DNA of 64,000 bases from Burkholderia cepacia. GTDB lineage: Bacteria; Pseudomonadota; Gammaproteobacteria; Burkholderiales; Burkholderiaceae. Each line of letters starts with the position of its first letter. Positions within the stretch are counted from its first letter, which is position 1. Position numbers and translations under genes: made by a program. Below, in pieces: positions 35,838 through 44,547 of the stretch. Below the pieces are notes generated by a model that saw nothing but the letters and a program-made list of their open reading frames with translations, had not been told where the DNA came from and searched no databases. The stretch is taken from positions 930,001 through 994,000 of the forward strand of contig NZ_CP073638.1 of NCBI RefSeq assembly GCF_029962485.1, given 5' to 3'.

Positions 35838-36577
35838 CAGCTGCGCTCCCCGTTGATCGAGACGGGGCCGTACGGATAGGGCTTGCCGCTCTGGTTGACG
35901 AAATCCATGAAGTCGGCACGCGCGCCCGGAAAGCCGATCATCTTCCACGCGGCCATGTCGTGATTGCCGCCGTGCACCGGATCGCAGAAGTAGCCTTCAC
36001 GCGTGTTCTGCAGCAACTGGCCGAAGAACAAGCCGGGCGGCACGTCGTCGATCTGCGCGCCGCCCTTCTCCAGCGCGCCGAGCACGGTGTCGCGCGTCGG
36101 TGCATCGAGATCCGCGAACGCCTTGCCGTGCGTCTTTTCGCAATAGCGGTTGACGGCCGCGATGCCGAGCCGGTAGATGTCGCGCGGCACCAGCTTCAGC
36201 TGGTAGCCGAGCTCGGGCACGCCCTGCTGGAACGGCCCCTGCATGTACCACGTCGCGCCGTGCGCATACGGCGTCTCCATCTGGCGATCGATGAATTCGG
36301 GCACGCCCGATTCGAGCGCGCCGGGGCCTTCGGCGTCGGCCGGGATCAACCGGTCGACGGCGGCCTGGACGAACGCCCACTCCTTCGCATCGAAGAAGGT
36401 CGGCCTGTACGGGGCACGTTCGGCGCTGGACGAGGCGGCGGGTGCGTTGCCGGCCGTCGTCGCGGACGGCGACGTCGAGCGCAGGTCGCAGCCGGCGACC
36501 GACGCGATCGGCACGAGCGCGACCGACGTGCGCAGGAAACGGCGGCGCGAGTTGGGTTTGTCAGGTGGCGTGGACAT
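35837..36577 (-). CDS. Gluconate 2-dehydrogenase subunit 3 family protein (Tat-exported)
   Basis: 246-residue small subunit. The N-terminus has a twin-arginine signal ('SRRRFLRTSVALVPIASVAGC') whose end also looks like a lipobox (V-A-G-C). It probably escorts the flavoprotein through Tat and may be lipid-anchored. The conserved region 'RLIPADAEGPGALESG' and 'FFGQLLQNTREGYF' identify the family. It is the first gene of the operon, about 360 nt downstream of the putative promoter/operator at 36942-36964. Confidence 0.88.
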   Translation of the reverse strand: MSTPPDKPNSRRRFLRTSVALVPIASVAGCDLRSTSPSATTAGNAPAASSSAERAPYRPTFFDAKEWAFVQAAVDRLIPADAEGPGALESGVPEFIDRQMETPYAHGATWYMQGPFQQGVPELGYQLKLVPRDIYRLGIAAVNRYCEKTHGKAFADLDAPTRDTVLGALEKGGAQIDDVPPGLFFGQLLQNTREGYFCDPVHGGNHDMAAWKMIGFPGARADFMDFVNQSGKPYPYGPVSINGERS

Positions 36578-36872
36578 GGTCGGGTGTTGATCGTTGGGGA
36601 TCGGGGTCCGGACGCGCGCACTCCGCATGCGTCGTATCCGGTACGGCAGCCATGCCGCACGCGGCCGGCCGTCCTGTTCTTTCGTGTGTTGCGAACAACC
36701 TCGATGCGGGCAGCGGCCGCGCACTGCGCAGCGGCGCCTTCATGCAGCCGCACGACGCGCCGGTTCCGGCTGCGCTGTACGGATCGACCTCTTATTGGGC
36801 CTGATCATCAGACAAATGACGGTCTTTCGACCGGCATCTGCCTGCCATCGCCATGACCCTTATTCAACTTAG

Positions 36873-36903
36873 ACGTCGCGCTTGCCGACGGCAAGCGCGA
36901 CGT
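36873..36903. repeat. Perfect 14-bp inverted repeat (hairpin) in the operon leader
   Basis: ACGTCGCGCTTGCC and its exact complement are separated by GAC. On the minus strand the hairpin would be near the 5' end of the gluconate-dehydrogenase mRNA. No T-run is present on either side, so a 5' stabiliser or regulatory fold is as likely as a terminator. Confidence 0.6.
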
Positions 36904-36941
36904 GCACGACCCTCTTTCGGGCCCGGCGACGAGTGCGGCGA

Positions 36942-36964
36942 ATTATATATGGAACCGGTTCCAT
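36942..36964 (-). promoter_or_regulatory. Promoter with TATAAT and GntR-like palindromic operator
   Basis: On the minus strand TATAAT (36947 to 36942) is directly preceded by the perfect palindrome ATGGAACCGGTTCCAT (36949-36964), which fills the spacer. The palindrome resembles the gluconate repressor GntR/LacI-type operator of E. coli (ATGTTACCGGTAACAT) in length and CCGG core. A repressor bound here would block the promoter. The nearest downstream minus-strand gene is subunit 3. Confidence 0.6.
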
Positions 36965-37319
36965 TACGAGGGGGTTCGATGCAATTCAATGCATCGAAAA
37001 TCGCAACAATTGAAAAATCCGGAAACCGGAATGCGCAAGGATGGCGCAATGGCAGCCCGATGCGCGCGCGGCGCGGGCGATTGTGCTGCGGCGTGCGCGG
37101 CCGATGGCTGTGGCTTTCCAGCCACGCGCCGCAGCGCCGGCCTGCCCGTCGACCCGAACGGCCTGGACGGCCCGGCCGGCATCGGCGAACGGATCGCCGG
37201 TGTCGCCCGCCTGTCACGGAAATCCGTTCTTCGTCGAAAGCGGCGTCGGGTCGATCGATGCCGTACCGGCCGAATGCCCTACCCGGCTCGACACGACAGC
37301 GAGCCGACCGGCGCGCCGC

Positions 37320-37736
37320 TCACCACGGCCAGAACATCGACGCGATCGACAGCGCCAGCGCCGCGCACAGCGGCGAGTAATACAGCGTGTCCATTCGTGC
37401 GAAACGCGACCCGCGAACTCGCTTGAAGAAGCCGACATAGCGGAAATCGCCGACGGCGCGCACCGCGAAAATCAGTGCGAACGCAACGACCGCGAATGCG
37501 ATCGTGCCGGGATACGCGTTGCGCCCCAGCCAGCCGGCACGCGCGGCGACCACGCATGCGCCGCCCAGCAGCGCCGCCGCAACGGCAAGCGTGCCGATGA
37601 CGGTCGGCCGCAGCAGCGACACGCCATCCTGTTCCGGAATCGCCGCACGCTTGCCGCGCTGCCCGCCCAACGCCCAGTAGACGTGAACGAGCGCGATCGC
37701 GCAAAGCGTCGGCACGCTGAAATACGCACCGGTCAT
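37320..37736 (-). CDS. Small membrane protein, DUF3995-like
   Basis: 138-residue protein with four hydrophobic helices (about 8-24, 47-66, 77-94, 119-136). The first carries the motif 'ALVHVYWALGG', and near the end 'DFRYVGFFKRVRGSRFARMDTLYYSPLC' (positions ~96-123) matches the DUF3995 pattern. It is an inner-membrane protein of unknown role. It is divergent from alanine dehydrogenase with a 287-nt spacer. Confidence 0.75.
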   Translation of the reverse strand: MTGAYFSVPTLCAIALVHVYWALGGQRGKRAAIPEQDGVSLLRPTVIGTLAVAAALLGGACVVAARAGWLGRNAYPGTIAFAVVAFALIFAVRAVGDFRYVGFFKRVRGSRFARMDTLYYSPLCAALALSIASMFWPW

Positions 37737-38023
37737 GTCGGTAGTGTCCTTGTCTCGTTGTTCTGCCGGATGGGTTCCGGCACGCGGCCCCGGCCCGCGC
37801 CACGCATGACGATACCGAAACCCGGCAACGCGTGCATTGCGACCTCCGGTCGCAACCCGCGGCTGCGCATGGTGCGATGCAGTGCGCGTGACCGTCTCAC
37901 GGGGCGGCCGCTTGACTTCCCTTGGCGCGCTACTACCCTGTTATTCCAGTACTGCGGTCGGCATGCCGCTGCACGATCGTGCCGCTCGCACGACAACGAT
38001 AACGAAGGCCATGGAGGCAACTC

Positions 38024-39139
38024 ATGCTGATCGGTGTGCCGAAGGAGATCAAGAACCACGAATATCGCGTCGGCCTCACGCCGGCCGGCGCACACGAACT
38101 GACGCGGCACGGCCATCGCGTGCTCGTGCAGCGCGGCGCGGGCACCGCGATCGGCCTGCTCGACGACGACTACACGGCCGCCGGCGCATCGCTCTGCGAC
38201 GCCGCCGACGAAGTCTTCGCGCGCGCCGACATGATCATCAAGGTCAAGGAACCGCAGCCGGCCGAATGCGCGATGTTGCGGCACGGCCAGATCCTCTATA
38301 CGTACCTGCATCTCGCGCCCGATCCCGACCAGGCAGCCGCGCTCGTGAAATCCGGCGCGGTCTGCATCGCGTACGAAACCGTGACGGGCCCTGGTGGCGG
38401 CTTGCCGCTGCTCGCACCGATGAGCGAGGTGGCCGGACGCATGTCCATCCAGGTCGCCGCCACCCATCTCGAAAGCCCGCGCGGCGGCCGCGGCCTGCTG
38501 ATGGCCGGCGTGCCCGGCGTGCCGGCCGCGCACGTCGTCGTGCTCGGCGCGGGTGTCGTGGGCACCGGCGCGCTGCAGATGGCGGTCGGCCTCGGCGCGC
38601 GCGTCACCGTGCTCGACAACAATGTGAACCGGTTGCGCCAGCTCGACCTCGTGTTCGCCAACCGGATCTCGACCGTCTGCTCGAATGCGCATACGGTCGA
38701 CGAAGCCGTGCGCGACGCCGATGTCGTGATCGGCGCGGTGCTCGTGCCGGGCGCATCGGCGCCGCGGCTCGTCACGCGCGGCATGATCGCGACGATGCGC
38801 ACGGGTGCGGTCGTCGTCGACGTCGCGATCGACCAGGGCGGCTGCTTCGAGACCTCGCATGCGACGACGCATGCCGACCCGACCTTCGTCGTCGACGGCA
38901 TCGTGCACTACTGCGTCGCGAACATGCCCGGCGCGGTCGCGCGCACGTCGACCTTCGCGCTGAACAACGCGACGCTCGGGCATGCGCTCGCGCTCGCGGA
39001 CAAGGGCTGGAAGCAGGCCATGGCCGACGATCCGCATCTGCGCGCGGGCCTGAACGTCTGCGACGGGCACATCACGTACGAAGCGGTCGCGCTGGCGCTC
39101 GGTCTGCCCTATGTGCCGGCGGCCGGCGTGCTCGCATGA
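38024..39139 (+). CDS. ald: Alanine dehydrogenase
   Basis: 371-residue NAD-dependent enzyme converting L-alanine to pyruvate and ammonium. 'MLIGVPKEIKNHEYRVGLTP' is the family N-terminus. The catalytic Lys is in 'MIIKVKEPQ', His96 in 'YLHLAPD', NAD motif in 'VLGAGVVGTGALQMA' and Asp in 'VVDVAIDQGGCFE'. GGAGG stands 8 nt before the ATG. It is a single gene ending in a shared hairpin with polX. Confidence 0.95.
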   Translation: MLIGVPKEIKNHEYRVGLTPAGAHELTRHGHRVLVQRGAGTAIGLLDDDYTAAGASLCDAADEVFARADMIIKVKEPQPAECAMLRHGQILYTYLHLAPDPDQAAALVKSGAVCIAYETVTGPGGGLPLLAPMSEVAGRMSIQVAATHLESPRGGRGLLMAGVPGVPAAHVVVLGAGVVGTGALQMAVGLGARVTVLDNNVNRLRQLDLVFANRISTVCSNAHTVDEAVRDADVVIGAVLVPGASAPRLVTRGMIATMRTGAVVVDVAIDQGGCFETSHATTHADPTFVVDGIVHYCVANMPGAVARTSTFALNNATLGHALALADKGWKQAMADDPHLRAGLNVCDGHITYEAVALALGLPYVPAAGVLA

Positions 39140-39163
39140 CCGTGCCGGCATGACGTGAACGCA

Positions 39164-39189
39164 CGGCGGGCGCCAAGCGCCGCCCGCCG
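39164..39189. terminator. Shared hairpin between convergent ald and polX
   Basis: CGGCGGGCG / CGCCCGCCG with an 8-nt loop lies in the 53-nt gap between the two convergent genes. It could stop transcription from both sides, although no T-run is present. Confidence 0.5.
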
Positions 39190-39192
39190 CAT

Positions 39193-40959
39193 TCACGCGC
39201 CCTTCGACCGGCTCCGCTTCGTTCCGCTGCCCTCGCCCATCGTACGTGCCAGCAGCGGCCGCAGTTGCGTGAGCGTGCGTGTGTTCAGCACGTCGGGCCG
39301 CGTCAGCCAGCCGCGCCGTGCCTGATCGACGCCGTACGCGAGGTTGTCGAGTTCGTCCGCGCTGCACGCATCCGAGCCGATCGCGACCGGCACGCCGGCC
39401 TTCGCGGCCTCCCGGCACCAGATGTCGGGCAGATCGAGCCGCCGCGGCTGTGCATCGAGTTCGACGAAACAGCCGCGCGCCGCGGCCTGCGCGATCACGC
39501 GTGGCACGTCGAGTTCGCATGCCTCGCGTTCGCCGAGCACGCGGCCGGTCGGGTGCGCGAGAATCGTGAAATGCGGATGGTCTATCGCGCGCAGCATCCG
39601 ATCGGTCTGCGCGTCGCGCGACAGGTCGAAGCCGTCACGTACCGCGCCGACCACCAGATCGAGCCGGCCGAGCATCGTATCGGGCACGTCGAGGCTGCCG
39701 TCCTCGCGAATGCCGGCTTCCACCCCCTTGAGCAGCACGAAATCGTCGAAAGCCTCATTGACGCGATCGATTTCGTCGAGCTGCCGCGCGAGCCAGTCGA
39801 AGTCGTGACGGCCGCGGCCGGCTTGCGGTGCGCGGTCGGTCACGGCCAGGTACGCGAGCCCGCGCGTACGGGCCGCAGCCGCCATCGCGCGCAGGCTGTC
39901 GCGGCCGGCCGACGCGTCGGTATGTGCATGCAGGTCGCCGTGGAGATGTTTGCGTTCGACCAGGGCCGGCAGCGTGCCGGCCCGCGACGCGTCGATCTCG
40001 CCGCGATCCTCGCGCAGCTCGGGCGGCACCTCGTGCAGCCCGATGGCGGCGTAGACCGATGCCTCCGTGTCGCCGGCAATCCGCTCGTCGCCGCGAAACA
40101 CGCCGTATTCGTTGATCTTCAGGCCGGCGGCCTGCGCGATCCTGCGCAGCGCGATGTTGTGGGCCTTCGATCCCGTGAAATAGACCAGCGCCGCGCCGAA
40201 CGCATCGGCATCGACGACCCGCAGGTCGACCTGCAACCCGCTGGCGAGCACGACGCTCGACTTCGTCTTGCCGTGCGCGAGCAGGCGCGCCACGTCGGCG
40301 TAGCCGACGAACGCATCGGCGACGGCGACCGGGTCGCTTGCGGTGACGAGGATGTCGAGATCGCCGACGGTTTCGCGGCGGCGCCGGAAACTGCCGGCCG
40401 GCACGGCTTGGCGGACGCCCGCGACCGCGCGCAGGCGGTCGAGCAACGGCATCAGCGATTGCGCGGCATCGGGCAGCAGGAAGCGTTGCGGCTCGCGCTG
40501 CAGGCGATCGTCGATCGCTTCGAGCAGATGGGCTTCGGTTCTCGCGCCGAAGCCCGGCAGTTCGCGCACGTGCCCGTTCTTCGCTTCCGCGCGTAGCTGT
40601 TCGAGCGAATCGACGTGCAGCGCATCATGCAGCGCCTTCACGCGTTTCGCGCCCAGCCCCGGCACGTCCAGCAACTCGACGATCGCACCCGGCAGCGCAT
40701 GTCGCAGCGTTTGCTGCAATTCGCAGGTGCCGGTCGCGGCGATCTCGCGCAGCTTCGACGCGAGATCCGGCCCGATCGATGGAATCTTGCCGAGATCGTC
40801 GCCGTTCGCGACCATCGCCGGGATATCGCGACCGTAGTCGGCGATCGTCCGTGCGGCATTGCGGTAGGCCCGCACGCGAAACGGATTGGCGCCCTGGATC
40901 TCGAGCATGTCCGCGATCTCGGCGAACACGGCCGCGCACTCGGCATTGTGGATCGGCAT
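39193..40959 (-). CDS. polX: DNA polymerase X with PHP domain
   Basis: 588-residue family X polymerase/3'-5' exonuclease used in base-excision repair. The N-terminal helix-hairpin-helix region ('NPFRVRAYRNAARTI', 'LLDVPGLGAKRVKALHDAL') binds gapped DNA. The nucleotidyltransferase core has 'AGSFRRRRETVGDLDILV' with the catalytic Asp pair. The C-terminal PHP metallo-phosphoesterase domain has 'HGDLHAHTDASAGRDS' and later His/Asp clusters. The ATG at 40959 ('MPIHNAECAAVF') is the conserved start. Confidence 0.94.
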   Translation of the reverse strand: MPIHNAECAAVFAEIADMLEIQGANPFRVRAYRNAARTIADYGRDIPAMVANGDDLGKIPSIGPDLASKLREIAATGTCELQQTLRHALPGAIVELLDVPGLGAKRVKALHDALHVDSLEQLRAEAKNGHVRELPGFGARTEAHLLEAIDDRLQREPQRFLLPDAAQSLMPLLDRLRAVAGVRQAVPAGSFRRRRETVGDLDILVTASDPVAVADAFVGYADVARLLAHGKTKSSVVLASGLQVDLRVVDADAFGAALVYFTGSKAHNIALRRIAQAAGLKINEYGVFRGDERIAGDTEASVYAAIGLHEVPPELREDRGEIDASRAGTLPALVERKHLHGDLHAHTDASAGRDSLRAMAAAARTRGLAYLAVTDRAPQAGRGRHDFDWLARQLDEIDRVNEAFDDFVLLKGVEAGIREDGSLDVPDTMLGRLDLVVGAVRDGFDLSRDAQTDRMLRAIDHPHFTILAHPTGRVLGEREACELDVPRVIAQAAARGCFVELDAQPRRLDLPDIWCREAAKAGVPVAIGSDACSADELDNLAYGVDQARRGWLTRPDVLNTRTLTQLRPLLARTMGEGSGTKRSRSKGA

Positions 40960-41108
40960 GATCGGCGTGGCTCCCTTCCACGTGGATGGCGCCGTGCGCT
41001 GGCGCGACGGCGTCTGCCCGCACGGCATCGCATGTCGACGCTGCCGGGCGCCCGTCCTTCATCGTACGCCCGCTGCGCATCGCGTGCAGCGCCGTTGCGG
41101 CCGCGACG

Positions 41109-41501
41109 TCAGAGGGAGGCGCGCGGTGTCGTGGCGTAACGCCGCTCGTAGATCGACTGGCAATGCGTGCAGCGCTCGGCGGTCGGTCGCGCCAGCAGGC
41201 GCTCGTAGCCCACCGCGCCATCGCAATCGATACATTCGCCGTAGCTGCCGTCGCGCATCCGCTGCTGGGCGCGGCCGACCGCACGCAGCTCGGTCAGCTT
41301 CATGCCGATCAATGCATGATCGACGTCGACGAACAGATCCGCGTTCGCCTCGTCGCCCTCGTCCGGCGCCGCGCCGGCAAGGTCCGCATAGGATTCCGAC
41401 GCGCGCTGGTCTTCGCTCGTGCGGATCTCCGCACGCAGCGTCTGCTCGCTCTCGTTCAGCCGCTGTTTCAGCGTCTGCCGTTGTTGTTGGTCGAGCGCCA
41501 T
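41109..41501 (-). CDS. DksA/TraR-family zinc-finger protein
   Basis: 130-residue regulator with an N-terminal coiled-coil helix pair (about 5-80) and a C4 zinc finger at C90, C93, C111 and C114 ('GECIDCDG' and 'RCTHCQS'). Relatives bind RNA polymerase through the secondary channel. It is shorter than canonical DksA (~150) and lacks the acidic DxxDA coiled-coil tip, although it has the acidic 'APDEGDEANADLF' segment. The ATG at 41501 gives a complete coiled coil. Confidence 0.87.
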   Translation of the reverse strand: MALDQQQRQTLKQRLNESEQTLRAEIRTSEDQRASESYADLAGAAPDEGDEANADLFVDVDHALIGMKLTELRAVGRAQQRMRDGSYGECIDCDGAVGYERLLARPTAERCTHCQSIYERRYATTPRASL

Positions 41502-41803
41502 GGCCGTCTCTCCTGTTCCGGGTTCCGCGCGAAAAAGTGCGGCGCGCGGTGTCGCGCCGGTGCGCGGCGAAGCGGCGTCACCGCCATGGCCGCGCGTCCG
41601 GATGGGCGCCCGGCAGCATGAAGCGCAGGACGCATTCGACGCAGGATAAACCCATTGAACACGCGTGTGTTGACAGGAATCAGCGTGCAGGCCGAGCGGC
41701 CGAAAATCGGGGACGGACGCGAAAATCCGACATCGCCGGATTCGTCTGACGCAGGCGCCGTCGGCATCGATCCAGCCGTTGCGCGGGACTGCGTCACCGC
41801 GCG
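41502..41803. other. Intergenic region without a supported gene
   Basis: 302 nt between the glycosyltransferase stop and the DksA-like gene. It holds a short dyad ACACGCGTGT near 41658 and a GAAAATCCGAC...GCCGGATTC hairpin near 41730, possibly the end of the glycosyltransferase transcript. Nothing else is seen. Confidence 0.4.
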
Positions 41804-42976
41804 TCAGGCATCGGCACGGACGATGTCGAGCAACGCGCGCGCCGAGCGCTGCCAGCTGTACTGCTGCGCATGCTCGCGGCCCATCGTGCGCAGCCGCGTG
41901 CGCAGTTCGGGATCGTCCATCACGCGAGCGATGGCGGCCGCGATGTCCGGCGGCGAATAGGCATCGCAGAACAGCGCGCCCCCACTGCAGACTTCCGGCA
42001 GCGAACCCTCGTGCGACACGATGACGGGGCACCCGCATCGCATCGCCTCGAGCGGCGGCAGCCCAAATCCTTCGTACAACGATGGAAAAACGAAACATCC
42101 TGCGTGTTCGTACAGCGCCTTCAGTTCGCCGTCTGTCACGTAACCGGCCCACGTGACGTACGGATCGTCCTCGCGCAGGCCGGCCTCGCGTACACCGAAT
42201 ATCTTCGCATTCGCGCCGCCCGCGATCACGAAGCGCAACGTCGGGTGCGACGTGCGCATCAACGCTATCGCGGCCAGCGCGCGCCCGAGATTCTTGCCGG
42301 GCGCGAGCGAGCCGACGAACAGCACGTAGCCGTCCGTCTCGAGATTCAGGCGCGACAGCACGCCGGGATCGGCATCGATCCGGTCGATATGATCGACTGC
42401 GCCCGGCACGACGGACAGGCGCGCCGGCGGCACACCCAGGCGCGCGGCCAGCCGCGCCCGCGAAAAATGCGACACCGTCACGATATGGCGCGCGCGCCGC
42501 TTCAGAATGGAGAACGCGAAGCGATACCACAGACGGAACGCGAGCGAATAGCCGGCCGGCAGATCGAAGATCGCCGCGTCGTGAATCATCACCAACTGAT
42601 CGCGTTTCGCCAGCGGGCCGATGTTGCACAGGCTCAGCAGGGTCCGGCCGCGCGTCGTGCGCGGCAGTGTCCATTGTTCCCACAGCGCACCGTGCCGGCG
42701 CCCGGTGGTCTGCGGCCGCGCGCCGGCCGGCATGGCCGCCGGATCGTGATCGGCCGGCACGACGAGCGACGGTTCGTCGCCGGCGCTCGCGATGCGCGCG
42801 AGTTCGGCCGTCAGTTCGTATGCGACGCGCTGAACGCCCGTCATGCGCTGCGCGGTGAATTTCCCGTTGATTGCGAGGCGGCGCAACCGCGCGGTGTGCG
42901 CGGCTGTGCCGACGCCCCGTTCCGCGCGCGTGTCCTGCAGTACCGGTGCGCTTCGCTCCCGAATCGACGTTGACAT
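41804..42976 (-). CDS. GT4-family glycosyltransferase (exopolysaccharide)
   Basis: 390-residue GT-B glycosyltransferase. The N-terminal domain includes 'TGVQRVAYELTAELARI' and 'TLPRTTRGRTLLSLCNIGPL'. The C-terminal donor-binding domain has 'YVLFVGSLAPGKNLGRAL' and the EX7E-like 'PSLYEGFGLPPLEAMRCGCP'. It probably adds a hexose to the lipid-linked repeat unit. It follows the sugar transferase gene on the same strand after 153 nt and belongs to the polysaccharide locus. The ATG at 42976 is preceded by no strong ribosome-binding site. Confidence 0.88.
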   Translation of the reverse strand: MSTSIRERSAPVLQDTRAERGVGTAAHTARLRRLAINGKFTAQRMTGVQRVAYELTAELARIASAGDEPSLVVPADHDPAAMPAGARPQTTGRRHGALWEQWTLPRTTRGRTLLSLCNIGPLAKRDQLVMIHDAAIFDLPAGYSLAFRLWYRFAFSILKRRARHIVTVSHFSRARLAARLGVPPARLSVVPGAVDHIDRIDADPGVLSRLNLETDGYVLFVGSLAPGKNLGRALAAIALMRTSHPTLRFVIAGGANAKIFGVREAGLREDDPYVTWAGYVTDGELKALYEHAGCFVFPSLYEGFGLPPLEAMRCGCPVIVSHEGSLPEVCSGGALFCDAYSPPDIAAAIARVMDDPELRTRLRTMGREHAQQYSWQRSARALLDIVRADA

Positions 42977-43129
42977 GATCGTGACTGTTCCGATGGCTGC
43001 GACGCGACGAAGCGTCGCCGGACACTCCGCGGCGCGGAATGCTGCTGTGCCGTCAGTGTGTCCGCCTCCATCGTTCCGGTCGGTACGTTCGACCGCACAA
43101 AACACGGCTTTCCTGACGCTTCGCCATCC

Positions 43130-44545
43130 TCAGAAAGCGTTGCGCCCGATGAAGCCGCGCACGACCGTCAACAGGATGATCTTCATGTCGAACCAGAAGC
43201 TCCAGTTCTGCATGTAGAAGAGATCGAACTTCACGCGCGCCGCCATCGCCTCGACCTTGCGGGTCTCGCCGCGGTAGCCGTTCACCTGCGCCCATCCGGT
43301 GATGCCCGGGCGCACGCGATAGCGGTACATGTAGCAGTCGATCAGTTGACGATAGAGGTCGTCGTGTTCGATCGCGTGCGGGCGCGGTCCGACGACCGAC
43401 ATCTGCCCGAACAGCACGTTGAAGAACTGCGGCAGCTCGTCGAGCGACGTGCGCCGCAGGAAGGCGCCGACGCGCGTGATGCGTGCATCGTTGCGCGACG
43501 CCTGCCGCAAGACACCCGGCTGCGCGCGATGCACGCGCATCGTCCGGAACTTCAGGATGTCGAACTCGCGGCCGTCCACGCCCTTGCGGCGCTGCCTGAA
43601 CAGCACGGGCCCCGGCGACGACAGCTTGACCGCGACGGCCAGCATCGACAGCAGCGGCAACAACGGAATCAGCACGCCGAACGCGAACAGCCGGTCGAAC
43701 GCGAACTTCGCCCACAGCTCCGGCGTGGAGCTCGGCGTGGTCGCGAGATTGATCGCCGGCATGCCGAGCACGTCGGTCGCCGAGCGATCGACGACCGCCA
43801 TCTGCCGCACGTCGGGCAACAGCCGCAGCTCGACGAATTCGTCGCGCAACTCGCGCACGATGCGCTGGATCCGCCATTCGTGCGACATCGGCAGCGTCAG
43901 CCACACTTCGTCGATCTCGCCGCTGCGGATCATGTCGCGCAGCGTGGTCCAGTCGTCGATCACCGGCACGCCGCCGATGCCGACCGCGGCGGCCGGCGCG
44001 TCGTCATCGAAGACGCACGCCGCCACGAACGGGCTGCTCGGCGCGAGCTGCATCCGCTCGATCGCTACGCGCCCGTACGCCGTTGCGCCGACCACGGCGA
44101 CCCGGCGTTGCCGCGCACGCGGGTCGTTGTGTGTCAGCACAAATGCCAGCAGCGCGGCGCGGCCGAACAGCAACGCCGCGCCGCCGGCCAGCACCGTGTC
44201 CACGATCCAGCGTGTCGTGACCGTGCCGCCGCGATTCATGATCCACATCGTGCCGGCCACCGTCAGCACGCTCGCGCAGACGACCGCCACCAGCGTCTGC
44301 GTCAGCACGTGCGCACCGCCCTGCACCGTCACGCCGCCGCGCACGGTGCGCAGGTAGCGCGGCAGCAGCGCCACCGTCAGCACGCACAGCAGCGCGATCG
44401 CGCCACGCTGCGCATCGGACAGCCCGTGCCACGCCAGGCCGAACGCGACCTGCGCCGCAAGCGCTCCCGCCAGCACGAGCACGACGTCGACCGCCGCGAT
44501 CGCGGCACGCCGCAACGTATTCGTTCCACCGGACATCGACTGCAT
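43130..44545 (-). CDS. Undecaprenyl-phosphate glucose/hexose phosphotransferase (WcaJ-type)
   Basis: 471-residue initiating enzyme that places the first sugar-phosphate on undecaprenyl phosphate. Four to five hydrophobic helices lie in residues 1-150. A Rossmann-like middle domain ('RVAVVGATAYGRVAIERM') follows. The catalytic bacterial sugar transferase domain has 'VKLSSPGPVLFRQRRKG', 'FKFRTM'-type 'ILKFRTMRVH', 'RTSLDELPQFFNVLFG', 'SVVGPRPHA' and 'RPGITGWAQVNGYRG'. It starts 2 nt after the Crp/Fnr gene upstream, so it shares that gene's sigma54 promoter. Confidence 0.93.
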   Translation of the reverse strand: MQSMSGGTNTLRRAAIAAVDVVLVLAGALAAQVAFGLAWHGLSDAQRGAIALLCVLTVALLPRYLRTVRGGVTVQGGAHVLTQTLVAVVCASVLTVAGTMWIMNRGGTVTTRWIVDTVLAGGAALLFGRAALLAFVLTHNDPRARQRRVAVVGATAYGRVAIERMQLAPSSPFVAACVFDDDAPAAAVGIGGVPVIDDWTTLRDMIRSGEIDEVWLTLPMSHEWRIQRIVRELRDEFVELRLLPDVRQMAVVDRSATDVLGMPAINLATTPSSTPELWAKFAFDRLFAFGVLIPLLPLLSMLAVAVKLSSPGPVLFRQRRKGVDGREFDILKFRTMRVHRAQPGVLRQASRNDARITRVGAFLRRTSLDELPQFFNVLFGQMSVVGPRPHAIEHDDLYRQLIDCYMYRYRVRPGITGWAQVNGYRGETRKVEAMAARVKFDLFYMQNWSFWFDMKIILLTVVRGFIGRNAF

Positions 44546-44547
44546 CG

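Larger units (their letters stand above)
36578..37319. other. Long regulatory/leader region of the gluconate-dehydrogenase operon
   Basis: 742 nt between the subunit-3 gene and the DUF3995-like gene. It contains a perfect 14-bp hairpin at 36873, a TATAAT and a 16-bp palindrome at 36942-36964. Frames in the GC-rich rest are Arg-rich and have no family likeness. No further gene is supported. Confidence 0.5.

Noticed and set aside
36853..37380. Frame on the plus strand downstream of the GntR-like palindrome
   Set aside because: It crosses the hairpin and promoter, becomes Arg/Pro-rich and overlaps the DUF3995-like gene. No family likeness.
41109..43025. Very long minus-strand reading frame running from the DksA-like gene across the glycosyltransferase gene
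   Set aside because: Only its last 130 codons, the DksA-like protein, have family likeness and coding composition. The rest is the shadow of the glycosyltransferase in another frame.
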